DNA from: Streptomyces ortus
Lineage (GTDB): Bacteria; Actinomycetota; Actinomycetes; Streptomycetales; Streptomycetaceae
Direction of reading: 5' to 3'
Length of the DNA: 64,000 bases
Assembly (NCBI RefSeq): GCF_026341275.1
Contig: NZ_JAIFZO010000002.1
Span: forward strand, 1,500,361 to 1,564,360
The position numbers and the translations under genes are program-made. The first letter of the stretch is position 1; every line of letters begins with the position of its first letter. This document shows, in pieces, positions 16,565 through 25,476 of the stretch. Under the pieces are notes generated by a model. It was not told the origin of the DNA. It searched no databases and saw only the letters and a program-made list of their open reading frames with translations.

Positions 16565-18046
16565 TCATCCCAGAGCCGCGACCTTGTCGCGATACCCCCG
16601 GACGGGCGCGGCATCCCGATACGGCTCCAACCGCCGCTCGAAGTCCCGCACATACTCCAGCGCCCGGACCGACCGCATCTCCGCCGCCTGCGTCGCCGCC
16701 TCCGCCCCCAGCTGGCACGCCTGGTCCAGCTCCCCGAGCCCGAGCCGCGCCGAGGCGAGGACCACCCGGCAGAAGAGCCGGCTGCGCGCATACCCGGGCG
16801 CGCGCAACTGCAGCGACCGCTCGGCATGCTGGGCCGCCGCCCGGTACTGCTGCAGATCCCGGTGGCAGTGCCCGAACTCGTCCGCGAGCTGCGCCTCGTC
16901 GAAGAACCGGGCCCAGTACGGGACTTCGTCCCCCGGCCGGGCGACCTCCAGCGCCCGCTCGGCCCGCACGAGCGAGGCCGTGGCCGCCCGCACCTCGCCG
17001 AGCACCCCGTGGCCGCGTGCCTCGACCGCGTACAGCAGCGCCTGGACGACGGGCGGCGCGGACGAACCCACGCCCTGCTGGGCGACCCGGGCCAGTTGCA
17101 CCGCCTCGCGCCCGTGCCCGAGGTAGACGGCCTGCCGGCTCATCGTGACCAGCACGTACGAGCCGTACGCCCGGTCCGCCGCCGCCTGCGAGAGCCGCAG
17201 CGCCTGCACGAAGTAACGCTGAGCGAGCCCGTGCGCGGCGATGTCGTACGAGGTCCAGCCCGCCAGCCGGGTCAGGTCGGACGCCGCGGCGAACAGCCGG
17301 CGCCCCGTCTGCTCGCCGTACGTGCCGCGGAGCATCGGTTCCAGTTCGTGCTCCAGGTACCGCACGAGGGCCTGCCGGGCGTGCCCTCCGCCGTACGCGT
17401 TGTCGAGGGTGCGGAAGAGCTCGCCGACCGAGCGCAGGGCCGCGATGTCGCCCGCGGTCACCCGCTGCCCGGGGCCGCGCTCGGTCCCCGCACGCTGCCG
17501 GAACGGCGGTCTGACCTGTTCCGGCAAGGCCAGCGGCTTGACGGAAACCGGTCGGCCGCCCTGTACGGGGATGCGCGCGGCGCCGGGGTCGCCGCGGCTC
17601 ACCCGGTCGTCGGCCCGGCCGATCAGCCAGTCCCGGCTGGGCACGACGAGCCCGGCCGGGGTGAACGCGATCTTGCGCAGCTCGGCATGGCTTCCCGAGT
17701 CCTTGCGCCAGAGCCCGCCGACGATGTCGACGGCCTCCTCCGGCGTGGCGGCGAACTCGAGTCCCGCGTAGACGGGTGCGCAGGCGTCGAGTCCGAGGTC
17801 CTGTGCGCTGAGCCGGCGGCCGAGGCGGCGGGTGAACACCTCGGCGATCAGGGCCGGTGTGGTGCCGCGGGGCTGCTGCCCTCGCAGCCAGCGGGTCACC
17901 GATGTCTTGTCGTATCTCAGATCGAGACCGTGTTCGAGGCCGAGCTGGTCCACTCGACGGGCGAGCCCCGCGTTGGAGAACCCCGCTTCTGCGATAAGTG
18001 CGGCGAGCTGACGGTTGGGGGTGCGCTGCGCGGGTCGTTCCGTCAT
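16565..18046 (-). CDS. Large HTH regulator resembling NsdA-type sporulation/antibiotic regulators
   Basis: The 493-aa protein has an N-terminal helix-turn-helix (residues about 10-75; RQLAALIAEAGFSNAGLARRV, then TSVTRWLRGQQPRG). A long helical region without enzymatic motifs follows, and its spacing looks like TPR repeats. Streptomyces carry several paralogues of this type, and from memory the best known is NsdA, a negative regulator of differentiation. Similarity to that group is my recollection, not a search result. The start at MTERPAQRTPN (18046) is preferred over an in-frame start at 18199, which would run through the promoter region. An AGGAG lies about 12 nt upstream. It is divergent from lipB. 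Confidence 0.7.
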   Translation of the reverse strand: MTERPAQRTPNRQLAALIAEAGFSNAGLARRVDQLGLEHGLDLRYDKTSVTRWLRGQQPRGTTPALIAEVFTRRLGRRLSAQDLGLDACAPVYAGLEFAATPEEAVDIVGGLWRKDSGSHAELRKIAFTPAGLVVPSRDWLIGRADDRVSRGDPGAARIPVQGGRPVSVKPLALPEQVRPPFRQRAGTERGPGQRVTAGDIAALRSVGELFRTLDNAYGGGHARQALVRYLEHELEPMLRGTYGEQTGRRLFAAASDLTRLAGWTSYDIAAHGLAQRYFVQALRLSQAAADRAYGSYVLVTMSRQAVYLGHGREAVQLARVAQQGVGSSAPPVVQALLYAVEARGHGVLGEVRAATASLVRAERALEVARPGDEVPYWARFFDEAQLADEFGHCHRDLQQYRAAAQHAERSLQLRAPGYARSRLFCRVVLASARLGLGELDQACQLGAEAATQAAEMRSVRALEYVRDFERRLEPYRDAAPVRGYRDKVAALG

Positions 18047-18349
18047 CTGCGGTGCGAACTCCTGCCTTCCGGGCTGGGGGCCTGCGCGGGCAGGCCCGGG
18101 GCGAGGTCGGCCGCCATGCCTTGAGCAGCCCTGATATGCCTCGTGAACGGCGCGAATGTAGCGGTCTGTAAGCAACCGATCGCACACTTTGGTGTTCATT
18201 CATCCGATCGTGTGAGGATTGCCCTCAGGGCTGACGCGCGCCGACCGGACGTACAGTGGCGTGGGGCGTTACGAGCCTTACGGGACCGGTCACGGGCCCA
18301 CGAGGGACCGGTCACGGGCCCACGAACTCTTGCAAGGGAGGCGCTTGCC
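18047..18349. other. Divergent intergenic region between the NsdA-like gene and lipB
   Basis: This 303-nt region carries a TACAGT hexamer (18252-18257) suited to a lipB -10 box, with CTGACG (18231-18236) as a weak -35. It also holds a 22-bp tandem duplication in the lipB leader and two CCGATCG sites near 18180 and 18205. No small gene is apparent. Confidence 0.5.
18282..18325 (+). repeat. 22-bp perfect tandem duplication in the lipB leader
   Basis: The 22-bp unit beginning GGGACCGGTCACGGG occupies 18282-18303 and is repeated exactly at 18304-18325, ending 10 nt before the lipB ribosome-binding site (GGGAGG, 18336-18341). Confidence 0.9.
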
Positions 18350-19399
18350 GTGAGTGAGCTGCGGTTCGTCCGCATGGGTTTCGGTGCGGACGCCGTCGAG
18401 TACCAGGAAGCCTGGGACGAGCAGCGCCGTATCCACACCGCCCGTTTTCAGGACGAGATCCCCGACACCTGTCTGCTCCTTGAGCACCCGCCCGTCTACA
18501 CGGCCGGCCGGCGTACGGCGGACAACGAGCGGCCCCTCGACGGCACGCCCGTCATCGACGTGGACCGGGGCGGGAAGATCACCTGGCACGGCCCGGGGCA
18601 ACTGGTCGGCTACCCGATCCAGAAGCTGCCGCGTCCGGTGGACGTCGTCGCCCACCTGCGGCGGCTCGAGGACGCGATGATCCGGGTCTGCGCGGAGTTC
18701 GGCGTCGTGACCAGCCGGGTGGAGGGGCGGGCGGGTGTCTGGGTCCTGGGCGACCCGGTGGACCAGCGGCCGGCGCTCGGCGGGCTCACCCTCGACCTCG
18801 ATCCCCGGGTGGCGGACGACGAGTTCGACCCGAGGCTGAACGGGCCCGAGTACGCGCCCTCCAACGCCGGGCAGCGGCGGGAGGACCGGAAGATCTGCGC
18901 GGTGGGGATCCGGGTGGCCAAGGGGGTCACCATGCACGGGTTCGCCCTGAACGTGAATCCCGACGTGTCCAGCTTCGACAAGATCATTCCTTGTGGGATA
19001 CGGGATGCGGGGGTTACGTCGCTGGCGCACGAGTTGGGGCGGGATGTGGGCATCGCGGAGGTGCTGCCCGTGGTCGAGCGGCATCTCGGGGATGTGCTGG
19101 GGGGCGCGGAGCTTTTGCCCCGGGCGGTGGAGGGGGCGGGGGCGAGAGAAGGACCGGGAATGCACCCCCGTTCCCGAAGGTTCCCCTCCTCGGAGGCCAC
19201 GCACCGAACGGGCGTACCCTGGTGTACGCCGAAGAATCGAAGCTACAGGGAGCCGATGTGTCCGCAGTCGCACCCGACGGACGCAAGATGCTGCGCCTGG
19301 AGGTCCGGAACGCTCAGACCCCCATCGAGCGCAAGCCCGAGTGGATCAAGACCCGGGCGAAAATGGGTCCCGAATACACGAAGATGCAGAACCTCGTGA
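18350..19399 (+). CDS. lipB: Octanoyl-[ACP]:protein N-octanoyltransferase, with a C-terminal extension overlapping lipA
   Basis: LipB moves octanoate from acyl carrier protein to lipoyl-domain lysines, the first step of protein lipoylation. Active-site landmarks are the lysine in [11 protein letters not shown] (Lys181) and the cysteine in [10 protein letters not shown] (Cys215), with [11 protein letters not shown] near residue 80. The GTG at 18350 has GGGAGG 8 nt upstream. The family usually ends near residue 265. Here the frame stays open to residue 349 and runs 142 nt into lipA in another frame. The last 85 residues are Arg/Ser/Pro-rich, do not look like a domain, and show non-coding codon use where they overlap lipA. 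All three forward frames are open across the junction. The true end could be real, or a lost stop or sequence error may be involved. Confidence 0.9.
   Translation: MSELRFVRMGFGADAVEYQEAWDEQRRIHTARFQDEIPDTCLLLEHPPVYTAGRRTADNERPLDGTPVIDVDRGGKITWHGPGQLVGYPIQKLPRPVDVVAHLRRLEDAMIRVCAEFGVVTSRVEGRAGVWVLGDPVDQRPALGGLTLDLDPRVADDEFDPRLNGPEYAPSNAGQRREDRKICAVGIRVAKGVTMHGFALNVNPDVSSFDKIIPCGIRDAGVTSLAHELGRDVGIAEVLPVVERHLGDVLGGAELLPRAVEGAGAREGPGMHPRSRRFPSSEATHRTGVPWCTPKNRSYREPMCPQSHPTDARCCAWRSGTLRPPSSASPSGSRPGRKWVPNTRRCRTS
19211..19230. promoter_or_regulatory. Inverted repeat just upstream of lipA
   Basis: GGCGTAC-CCTGGT-GTACGCC is a perfect 7-bp inverted repeat 27 nt before the lipA start, inside the 3' part of the lipB frame. 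TACCCT within it could also serve as a -10 hexamer for a separate lipA promoter. Confidence 0.35.
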
Positions 19400-20223
19400 A
19401 GAGCGAGGGCCTGCACACGGTCTGCCAGGAGGCGGGCTGCCCCAACATCTACGAGTGCTGGGAAGACCGCGAGGCCACGTTCCTCATCGGCGGCGACCAG
19501 TGCACGAGGCGCTGCGACTTCTGCCAGATCGACACGGGCAAGCCCGAGGCGCTGGACCGCGACGAGCCCCGCCGTGTGGGCGAGTCCGTGGTCACCATGG
19601 ACCTGAACTACGCCACCATCACCGGCGTGGCCCGCGACGACCTGGCGGACGGCGGCGCCTGGCTGTACGCCGAGACCGTGCGCCAGATCCACGCGCAGAC
19701 CGCCGACCGCGCCGAGGGCCGCACCAAGGTCGAGCTGCTGGCCCCGGACTTCAACGCCGAGCCGGCCCAGCTCGCCGAGGTCTTCTCCTCCCGCCCGGAG
19801 GTCTTCGCGCACAACGTGGAGACGGTCCCCCGCATCTTCAAGCGCATCCGCCCGGGCTTCCGGTACGAGCGGTCGCTGAAGGTCATCACCGAGGCCCGCG
19901 ACTACGGTCTGGTCACGAAGTCGAACCTGATCCTCGGCATGGGCGAGACCCGCGAGGAGGTCAGCGAGGCGCTGCGCCAGCTCCACGAGGCGGGCTGCGA
20001 GCTGGTCACCATCACGCAGTACCTGCGGCCCTCCGTGCGTCACCACCCCGTCGAGCGCTGGGTGAAGCCGCACGAGTTCGTGGAGCTGAAGGAGGAGGCC
20101 GACCGGATCGGCTTCTCCGGGGTCATGTCGGGCCCGCTGGTCCGCTCCTCGTACCGGGCCGGCCGCCTCTACCAGATGGCCATCGAGAAGCGGGGCGCGT
20201 ACGTCGCCTCGCAGGCTGTCTGA
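19258..20223 (+). CDS. lipA: Lipoyl synthase (radical SAM)
   Basis: LipA inserts two sulfurs into octanoyl groups on E2 and GcvH lipoyl domains. Both iron-sulfur clusters are visible. The auxiliary cluster ligands are Cys56, Cys61 and Cys67 ([12 protein letters not shown]). The radical-SAM cluster ligands are Cys82, Cys86 and Cys89 (CTRRCDFC). The C-terminal RSSY supplies the serine ligand of the auxiliary cluster. The protein is 321 aa, the family norm. GTG 19258 is chosen because GGGAG (19248-19252) is 5 nt upstream and homologues begin at this point. It lies inside the extended lipB frame, so translational coupling with lipB is possible. Confidence 0.97.
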   Translation: MSAVAPDGRKMLRLEVRNAQTPIERKPEWIKTRAKMGPEYTKMQNLVKSEGLHTVCQEAGCPNIYECWEDREATFLIGGDQCTRRCDFCQIDTGKPEALDRDEPRRVGESVVTMDLNYATITGVARDDLADGGAWLYAETVRQIHAQTADRAEGRTKVELLAPDFNAEPAQLAEVFSSRPEVFAHNVETVPRIFKRIRPGFRYERSLKVITEARDYGLVTKSNLILGMGETREEVSEALRQLHEAGCELVTITQYLRPSVRHHPVERWVKPHEFVELKEEADRIGFSGVMSGPLVRSSYRAGRLYQMAIEKRGAYVASQAV

Positions 20224-20515
20224 GCCGTACCGGCCACCGGCGGACACCCCGCCGAATGGCATGCAGTGCCAGCCGCGCGTGTGAATCTGCGCACAAGCGG
20301 CTACTCATCGGTAATGGCCTGTACGACGCGGTCCCGGGCGTCCCCGCAGATGGGGGCCGCCTCGGGGCCGCGTCGCGGTTTCGGGCCCGCCCATCAAGGC
20401 TTCACTGGCGTTTGACCGGTCGGTCACGCCCTGGTAACACCATTCAGTGACCCTGGTTCCTACACACCCCGTAGAGCCTTCAGCCAGAGCCGCCGTCCCG
20501 AGGGGGGACCTTCAC
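20224..20515. other. Intergenic region after lipA with a possible promoter
   Basis: TTGACC (20412-20417) and TAACAC (20434-20439) are 16 bp apart and could drive the small gene at 20516. I see no convincing terminator hairpin or second gene in this stretch. Confidence 0.35.
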
Positions 20516-20716
20516 ATGCAGGCCGCGCCCGTACGCGCCACCGCGATTCCGTCGTTCACCGATGCACTCCGTGCCGTCGAGGCCCTGCTGCTGAGCAGTG
20601 GCCAGCGCACCGCCCGTCGCAACGCCTGGACGTCCGTCCTGGAGGACCGCCGTCGCGCCAAGGACCGCGTCGAGGCACAGCGTGTCGTGGAGCAGTCCTT
20701 CGTCACCCACCTCTGA
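20516..20716 (+). CDS. Small conserved Streptomyces protein of unknown function
   Basis: The product is 66 aa, beginning MQAAPVRATAIPSFTDALRA. The body is predicted largely helical and basic (EDRRRAKDRVEAQRVVEQSF), with no membrane segment and no cysteines. The ATG at 20516 follows a GGGGGGA purine run (20502-20508). A GTG at 20447 would add a low-complexity leader and is less likely. Third-position GC is high, supporting real coding. I recognise it as a type of small protein found next to lipA in streptomycetes but know no function. Confidence 0.7.
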   Translation: MQAAPVRATAIPSFTDALRAVEALLLSSGQRTARRNAWTSVLEDRRRAKDRVEAQRVVEQSFVTHL

Positions 20717-20819
20717 ACCGAGGACACACCCTCGTACGCGGGTCGTTCCGGGCCCCGCGACGGAGGCCGACCCGGCACCGCCGTCGTAGGCGCTTCCCCC
20801 GACACGTAGACTTCACGGC

Positions 20820-21518
20820 ATGGCGAGGAAGGAACCCGCAGCGGACGCTGCGAACCCCGGGCGACTCAAGCAGATCGCTCTGACTTACAAGATGACCCGC
20901 AAGGCCGACAAAAAGATCGGTCTTGTACTCGCGGCTGTCGGAATCGTCACCCTTGGTGTCTTCCTCGCGATCGGCTTCTGGATCGGTCACCCGATCTATC
21001 TCGGCATTCTCGGCCTCCTGCTCGCCTTTCTCGCGTCGGCGATCGTCTTCGGGCGCCGTGCCGAGCGGGCGGCCTTCGGCCAGATGGAGGGCCAGCCGGG
21101 CGCGGCGGCGGCGGTGCTCGACAATGTCGGGCGCGGCTGGACGACCACCCCGGCCGTGGCGATGAACCGCAGCCAGGACGTGGTCCACCGGGCCGTGGGC
21201 AAGGCCGGCATCGTGCTGGTGGCCGAGGGCAACCCGAACCGGGTGAAGAGCCTGCTGGCCGCCGAGAAGAAGAAGATGGCCCGCATCGTCGCGGACGTGC
21301 CGGTGCACGACATCCTCGTCGGCACGGGCGAGGGCCAGGTCGAGCTGAAGAAGCTCCGTACGACGATGGTGAAGCTGCCGCGGGTGCTGACCGGCCCCCA
21401 GGTCACCGCGACCAACGACCGGCTGCGCGCCCTCGGCGACCTGATGAGCAACATGCCGCTCCCCAAGGGCCCGATGCCCAAGGGGATGCGGATGCCGCGC
21501 GGCGGGAAGATGCGCTAG
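20820..21518 (+). CDS. DUF4191 integral membrane protein
   Basis: This 232-aa protein has two adjacent hydrophobic segments (about residues 38-58 and 60-82: LVLAAVGIVTLGVFLAIGF, then LGILGLLLAFLASAIVF). A basic, soluble domain follows and ends in a Met/Pro/Gly/Lys-rich tail (PLPKGPMPKGMRMPRGG). This matches DUF4191, an actinobacterial family of unknown function commonly next to lipA. TAGACT (20807-20812) ends 7 nt before the ATG and no ribosome site is seen, so the mRNA is probably leaderless. Confidence 0.88.
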   Translation: MARKEPAADAANPGRLKQIALTYKMTRKADKKIGLVLAAVGIVTLGVFLAIGFWIGHPIYLGILGLLLAFLASAIVFGRRAERAAFGQMEGQPGAAAAVLDNVGRGWTTTPAVAMNRSQDVVHRAVGKAGIVLVAEGNPNRVKSLLAAEKKKMARIVADVPVHDILVGTGEGQVELKKLRTTMVKLPRVLTGPQVTATNDRLRALGDLMSNMPLPKGPMPKGMRMPRGGKMR

Positions 21519-21627
21519 CGCCGCGGCTGAGCTCCACTGGTAAGGGGTGTTCCGGAATCACCGACGGTTCCGGGGCGCCCCTTTCCCGTGCCCGCCCCCG
21601 ACGGGACGTAGGGCGGTAGGGCGAGCG

Positions 21628-21705
21628 GCGGATCAGTTTCCGACCTCGACCGTGCGGATCAATTCCCGACCTCGGCCGTGCGGGTCAGATCCTGACCTCG
21701 ACCGT
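21628..21705. repeat. Three tandem 26-bp repeats covering the 3' end of the RDD gene
   Basis: Units 21628-21653, 21654-21679 and 21680-21705 share the pattern GCGGRTCA-N6-GACCTCGACCGT with a few substitutions. On the minus strand the rightmost unit encodes the last residues and stop of the RDD protein (TVEVRI-stop). The next two repeat versions of the same end, including a TGA. Confidence 0.9.
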
Positions 21706-22152
21706 GCGGGCCAGGCGGTCGTGCAGCCCGCGTCCGTCGCGGTCCCAGATCAGGGCCGGCAGCGCGAGGCAGAGCAGGACCGTGCGCACCAGCGCGCGCA
21801 GCGGGTTGACCGAGCCGGTCTCCAGGGCCAGGACCCGCAGGCCGAACAGGCGCTTGCCGGGCGTGAAGCCGAGGGTGCCCACGGTCAGCACGCTCACGAC
21901 GAAGAAGATGAGCAGCGCCCAGTTCCCGGTCGCCTGGCCGTAGCCGTCGGTGATGAGGCCGTATGCGATCAAGGTGCACAGGCCCCAGTCGACGGCGAGG
22001 GCGCCCAGCCGCCTGCCGGGGCGCGCGATGGAGCCGGGGCCCGACTCGGGCAGGCCCAGCTGTTCTCCGCGGTATCCGAAGTCGGCACCGGCGTCCTCCG
22101 CGGCGGCACGGGGTCCGGACAGCCACGATCCGATTGCTTGCCTGTTGTCCAC
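21685..22152 (-). CDS. RDD family membrane protein
   Basis: The 155-aa product has about three hydrophobic helices (LGALAVDWGLCTLIAYGLI, WALLIFFVVSVLTVGTLGF, and ALVRTVLLCLALPALIW). It carries RDD-family landmarks: RPGRRLGALAVDW near residue 45 and the downstream GFTPGKRLFGLRVL. RDD proteins are small membrane proteins, some implicated in Na+/H+ exchange, but most have no known function. The GTG start at 22152 is used. It converges with the DUF4191 gene. Its last codons and stop lie within the rightmost copy of a three-fold 26-bp tandem repeat. Confidence 0.88.
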   Translation of the reverse strand: MDNRQAIGSWLSGPRAAAEDAGADFGYRGEQLGLPESGPGSIARPGRRLGALAVDWGLCTLIAYGLITDGYGQATGNWALLIFFVVSVLTVGTLGFTPGKRLFGLRVLALETGSVNPLRALVRTVLLCLALPALIWDRDGRGLHDRLARTVEVRI

Positions 22153-22214
22153 CCGTCCACGGTACTGCGACCGTTTTGCCGTGCGGACGGGCGGGGTACA
22201 CCGGACCTCGTCCG

Positions 22215-22253
22215 GTTAACTTGGGCGAAACAAATGGGTCACGCTGGAGAAAT
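22215..22253 (+). promoter_or_regulatory. GlnR box of glnA
   Basis: GTTAAC-N6-GAAAC-N6-GTCAC-N6-GAAAT occurs at 22215-22220, 22227-22231, 22238-22242 and 22249-22253. This reproduces the described streptomycete GlnR operator (two a/b half-site pairs with 6-bp gaps). It lies about 100 bp before the glnA start. Confidence 0.88.
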
Positions 22254-22351
22254 CACCCGTCCTTAAGGTCGGGCTCAGCGTGTGCCACCGCACTGGCAGC
22301 ACGAACGAACTACCACCCCGGTCCGAAGTGAGCGGGAGTAGGAGGAGCTGG

Positions 22352-23761
22352 ATGTTCCAGAACGCCGACGAGGCCAAGAAGTTCATCAAGGACGAGGACG
22401 TCAAGTTCGTCGACGTCCGCTTCTGCGACCTGCCGGGTGTGATGCAGCACTTCACGATTCCGGCGGAGGCCTTCGACCCGACCGAGGAACTGGCCTTCGA
22501 CGGCTCCTCCATCCGCGGCTTCCAGGCCATCCACGAGTCCGACATGGCGCTGCGCGCCGACCTGTCCACCGCGCGCGTCGACTCGTTCCGCCGCGACAAG
22601 ACGGTCAACATCAACTTCTTCATCCACGACCCGATCACGGGCGAGCAGTACTCCCGTGACCCGCGCAACGTGGCGAAGAAGGCCGAGGCCTACCTCGCGT
22701 CGACCGGTATCGCCGACACCGCGTTCTTCGGCCCCGAGGCCGAGTTCTACGTGTTCGACAGCGTCCGCTTCGACACCAAGTCGAACGAGTCCTTCTACCA
22801 CATCGACTCCGAGGCCGGCGCCTGGAACACCGGCGCGGCCGAGAACAACCGTGGTTACAAGGTCCGCTACAAGGGCGGTTACTTCCCGACCCCGCCGGTC
22901 GACCACTTCGCCGACCTGCGTGCCGAGATCTCCCTGGAGCTGGCCAAGTCCGGCCTCCAGGTCGAGCGCCAGCACCACGAGGTGGGCACGGCCGGCCAGG
23001 CCGAGATCAACTACAAGTTCAACACGCTGCTCGCCGCGGCCGACGACCTCCAGCTCTTCAAGTACATCGTGAAGAACGTGGCCTGGCGCAACGGCAAGAC
23101 CGCGACCTTCATGCCGAAGCCGATCTTCGGTGACAACGGCTCGGGCATGCACGTCCACCAGTCGCTGTGGGCGAACGGCGACCCGCTGTTCTACGACGAG
23201 GCCGGTTACGCGGGCCTGTCGGACATGGCGCGCTTCTACATCGGCGGCATCCTCAAGCACGCCCCGTCGCTGCTGGCCTTCACCAACCCGACGGTGAACT
23301 CGTACCACCGCCTGGTCCCCGGCTTCGAGGCTCCGGTCAACCTGGTGTACTCGCAGCGCAACCGCTCCGCGGCCATGCGTATCCCGATCACCGGCTCGAA
23401 CCCGAAGGCCAAGCGCGTCGAGTTCCGCGCGCCCGACTCCTCCGGCAACCCGTACCTCGCCTTCTCGGCGCTGCTGCTCGCGGGCCTCGACGGCATCAAG
23501 AACAAGATCGAGCCGGCCGAGCCGATCGACAAGGACCTCTACGAGCTGGCGCCCGAGGAGCACGCGGGCGTCGCCCAGGTCCCGACCTCGCTCCCGGCCG
23601 TCCTCGACCGCCTCGAGGCCGACCACGAGTTCCTGCTCGCGGGCGACGTCTTCACCTCCGACCTGATCGAGACGTGGATCGACTACAAGCGCACGAACGA
23701 GATCGCGCCGCTGCAGCTGCGTCCGCACCCGCACGAGTTCGAGCTGTACTACGACGTGTGA
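22352..23761 (+). CDS. glnA: Glutamine synthetase type I
   Basis: This 469-aa enzyme condenses glutamate and ammonia with ATP, and is the main ammonium-assimilating enzyme. Landmarks are the DGSS motif near residue 50, the NxNFF segment, the ATP-site stretch [16 protein letters not shown] (with NGSGMH) and NRSAAMRIP. The adenylylation tyrosine falls at residue 397 (DLYELAPEE), the same number as in E. coli. GlnE, which modifies it, is encoded at 57789-60797. The ATG at 22352 has GGAGGAG at 22341-22347. A GlnR box upstream points to nitrogen control, and a strong terminator follows at 23812-23858. Confidence 0.98.
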   Translation: MFQNADEAKKFIKDEDVKFVDVRFCDLPGVMQHFTIPAEAFDPTEELAFDGSSIRGFQAIHESDMALRADLSTARVDSFRRDKTVNINFFIHDPITGEQYSRDPRNVAKKAEAYLASTGIADTAFFGPEAEFYVFDSVRFDTKSNESFYHIDSEAGAWNTGAAENNRGYKVRYKGGYFPTPPVDHFADLRAEISLELAKSGLQVERQHHEVGTAGQAEINYKFNTLLAAADDLQLFKYIVKNVAWRNGKTATFMPKPIFGDNGSGMHVHQSLWANGDPLFYDEAGYAGLSDMARFYIGGILKHAPSLLAFTNPTVNSYHRLVPGFEAPVNLVYSQRNRSAAMRIPITGSNPKAKRVEFRAPDSSGNPYLAFSALLLAGLDGIKNKIEPAEPIDKDLYELAPEEHAGVAQVPTSLPAVLDRLEADHEFLLAGDVFTSDLIETWIDYKRTNEIAPLQLRPHPHEFELYYDV

Positions 23762-23811
23762 TCCAGCCCCAGGTCGGAGCGTGCGTCAGCGCTCCCCTGG
23801 GCCGTGTGTGA

Positions 23812-23858
23812 GCCGCCGGCCGTGTTCTCCCCGCTTTCGGGAGGGCACGGCCGGCGGC
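23812..23858. terminator. Bidirectional terminator between glnA and the ANTAR gene
   Basis: The arms GCCGCCGGCCGTG (23812-23824) and CACGGCCGGCGGC (23846-23858) pair perfectly and enclose an inner TCTCCCCG/CGGGAGGG hairpin. A GTTT follows on the glnA side. Confidence 0.85.
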
Positions 23859-23890
23859 GTTTCACCGATGTGGGGTGGGCGGACAGGGCT

Positions 23891-24622
23891 CTAGGCGGAC
23901 GTGATGTCGCCGTCGAAGGTGCCTTCGGTGATCTGCCTGGCCAGTTCGGTCACGCGCAGCCCGCGGTGGCGGGCGAGGGCGCGCATGGCGTCGAAGGTGT
24001 CGTCGAGGCCGAGGTTCTGGCGTTCGGAGAGGATGCCCTTGGCCTGTTCGATGATCACGCGGTTGGACAGGGCCGCCTGGAGCTGTGCCTTTTCGGCGTA
24101 GCCCTGTTCGATGGTGCGCTGTTGCAGGATGGCGATGGTGGCGACGTCGGCGATGGCCTGGCCGATCTGGATGTCGGAGTCGCTGAGGTGGTGCAGCCGG
24201 GTGTCGAAGAGGTTCACGGCGCCGATGACCTCGCGGCGCAGTTTCATCGGCAGTGCGTGGGTGACGACGAAACCGCCCTCCCGGGCGCGGGCGGCGAAGG
24301 GGCCGAAGTCCGCGGTGACCGCGCTGGAGGTGAGGTTGATGTTCAGCTGCGCCTCGCCGCTGTGGTAGCAGCGCACGCAGGGGCCCTGGTCGTGCTGGAG
24401 AGCGAAGAGCTCCAGCAGACGGGTCCTTTCGTCGGAGGCGGCGATGAGCTGGAGTTCGCCGTGCTGGTCGACGATCATCATGCCGACCGCGTCCGCGGAC
24501 AGCAGTTCCACGCAGCGGACGGACAGGCGGTGGAGGAACTCGATCAGGTCGAAGTCCGCGGTCAGCGTGTCCACCGCCTCCACCAGGATCTTGAGCACGC
24601 GCTGTTGGGTCGCCATCGTCAT
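23891..24622 (-). CDS. GAF-ANTAR domain protein (putative RNA-binding antiterminator)
   Basis: Residues about 20-165 form a GAF sensor domain and the C-terminal 60 residues an ANTAR domain (RVIIEQAKGILSER, then the typical AFDAMR-like helix LDDTFDAMRALARHRG). ANTAR domains bind paired hairpins in nascent RNA and prevent termination. GAF domains bind small molecules. In E. coli-type and actinobacterial systems the stimulus varies, so none is assigned here. The start codon overlaps the stop of the upstream ANTAR gene by one base (TGATG), which implies translational coupling and probable function together. Confidence 0.9.
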   Translation of the reverse strand: MTMATQQRVLKILVEAVDTLTADFDLIEFLHRLSVRCVELLSADAVGMMIVDQHGELQLIAASDERTRLLELFALQHDQGPCVRCYHSGEAQLNINLTSSAVTADFGPFAARAREGGFVVTHALPMKLRREVIGAVNLFDTRLHHLSDSDIQIGQAIADVATIAILQQRTIEQGYAEKAQLQAALSNRVIIEQAKGILSERQNLGLDDTFDAMRALARHRGLRVTELARQITEGTFDGDITSA

Positions 24623-25371
24623 CAGTCCCTGTCTCCGGACGGGGAGACCGTCCCCTCCGGATTGTTCCGGAAGTGCAGTCGTCGTGCGACCACGTCTTCG
24701 GCGATCGTCAACAATGCCTGTTCGGTGCGGTAGGCGTGGGCGCGCAGCAGGGCCAGCGCCTTGGGCAAGGAGATGCCCGCCTGGACGCTGATGATGCCGC
24801 TGGCCTGGTGGACGACCGCGCGGTGCAGCGCGGTGTGGGGTTCCGCCTGGGCGAAAGAGGTCCGCCGGCCGGTGTCGCGGAGCAGCGACGCGGTGACGGC
24901 CGCCGTCACTATGAGCGCGTCGTTCAGCTGATCGGGGGCCAGCGGACCGGCCTGGGCGCGCTGCGCGGTGAGCGTCCCCAGACAGACGGCTCCCAGGCGC
25001 AGGGGAAAGCAGAACAGTGCCTGGACGCCGAGCCGTTCAGCTTCGGGCAGGAAGGCCGGCCACCGGTGCGGGTCGGCGCGCTGCAGATCGGGCACCGCGA
25101 CCAGGCCGCAGTGGCCGTAGGCGTCGAAGGCCGGTCCCTCGCCCATCGTGCACTGCATGTCGTCCAGAGCCGTGCTGCGCCCCGGGGTGGCCCACACCAG
25201 CTCCGTCAACGCCCCGTCGGTGCCGAGTGACACCGCGGCCCCGTCCACCCTCAGCACCTGCGCGCACAGCGCCGGGTCGCCGCCCAGCAGACCGGGACCG
25301 TAGCCGGCGGGAAGGTCATGGAGGAGCCGGGCAAGGGTCGCGCTCGTGTTCAACACGCCACCGCTCCGCAC
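24622..25371 (-). CDS. GAF-ANTAR domain protein, first of a coupled pair
   Basis: This 249-aa protein has the same layout as its downstream partner. A GAF-like region (about 25-165) contains DDMQCTMGEGPAFDAY and FCFPLRLGAVCLGTL, and a C-terminal ANTAR domain begins near LHRAVVHQASGIISVQ with LPKALALLRAHAYR. The CTMGEGP segment is typical of the actinobacterial GAF-ANTAR family. The GTG at 25371 is used, but the ribosome site is weak and a GTG five codons later is an alternative. Two different ANTAR proteins made from one coupled mRNA could form a heterodimer. That is an inference. Confidence 0.88.
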   Translation of the reverse strand: MRSGGVLNTSATLARLLHDLPAGYGPGLLGGDPALCAQVLRVDGAAVSLGTDGALTELVWATPGRSTALDDMQCTMGEGPAFDAYGHCGLVAVPDLQRADPHRWPAFLPEAERLGVQALFCFPLRLGAVCLGTLTAQRAQAGPLAPDQLNDALIVTAAVTASLLRDTGRRTSFAQAEPHTALHRAVVHQASGIISVQAGISLPKALALLRAHAYRTEQALLTIAEDVVARRLHFRNNPEGTVSPSGDRD

Positions 25372-25476
25372 ACCCGCACAGAAGCCACCCGAGACGGGAA
25401 GCCGTCCGAATCCCTGACCCGGCGCCGACTGTGAACTCCGCGCACACGGCAGCCTCTGGAGCGTGACCGGCCGGCG

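Noticed and set aside
18993..20450. A third open forward frame across the lipB-lipA junction and lipA
   Set aside because: It has Arg/Pro/Gly-rich content and no motif. The lipA frame has all six cluster cysteines.
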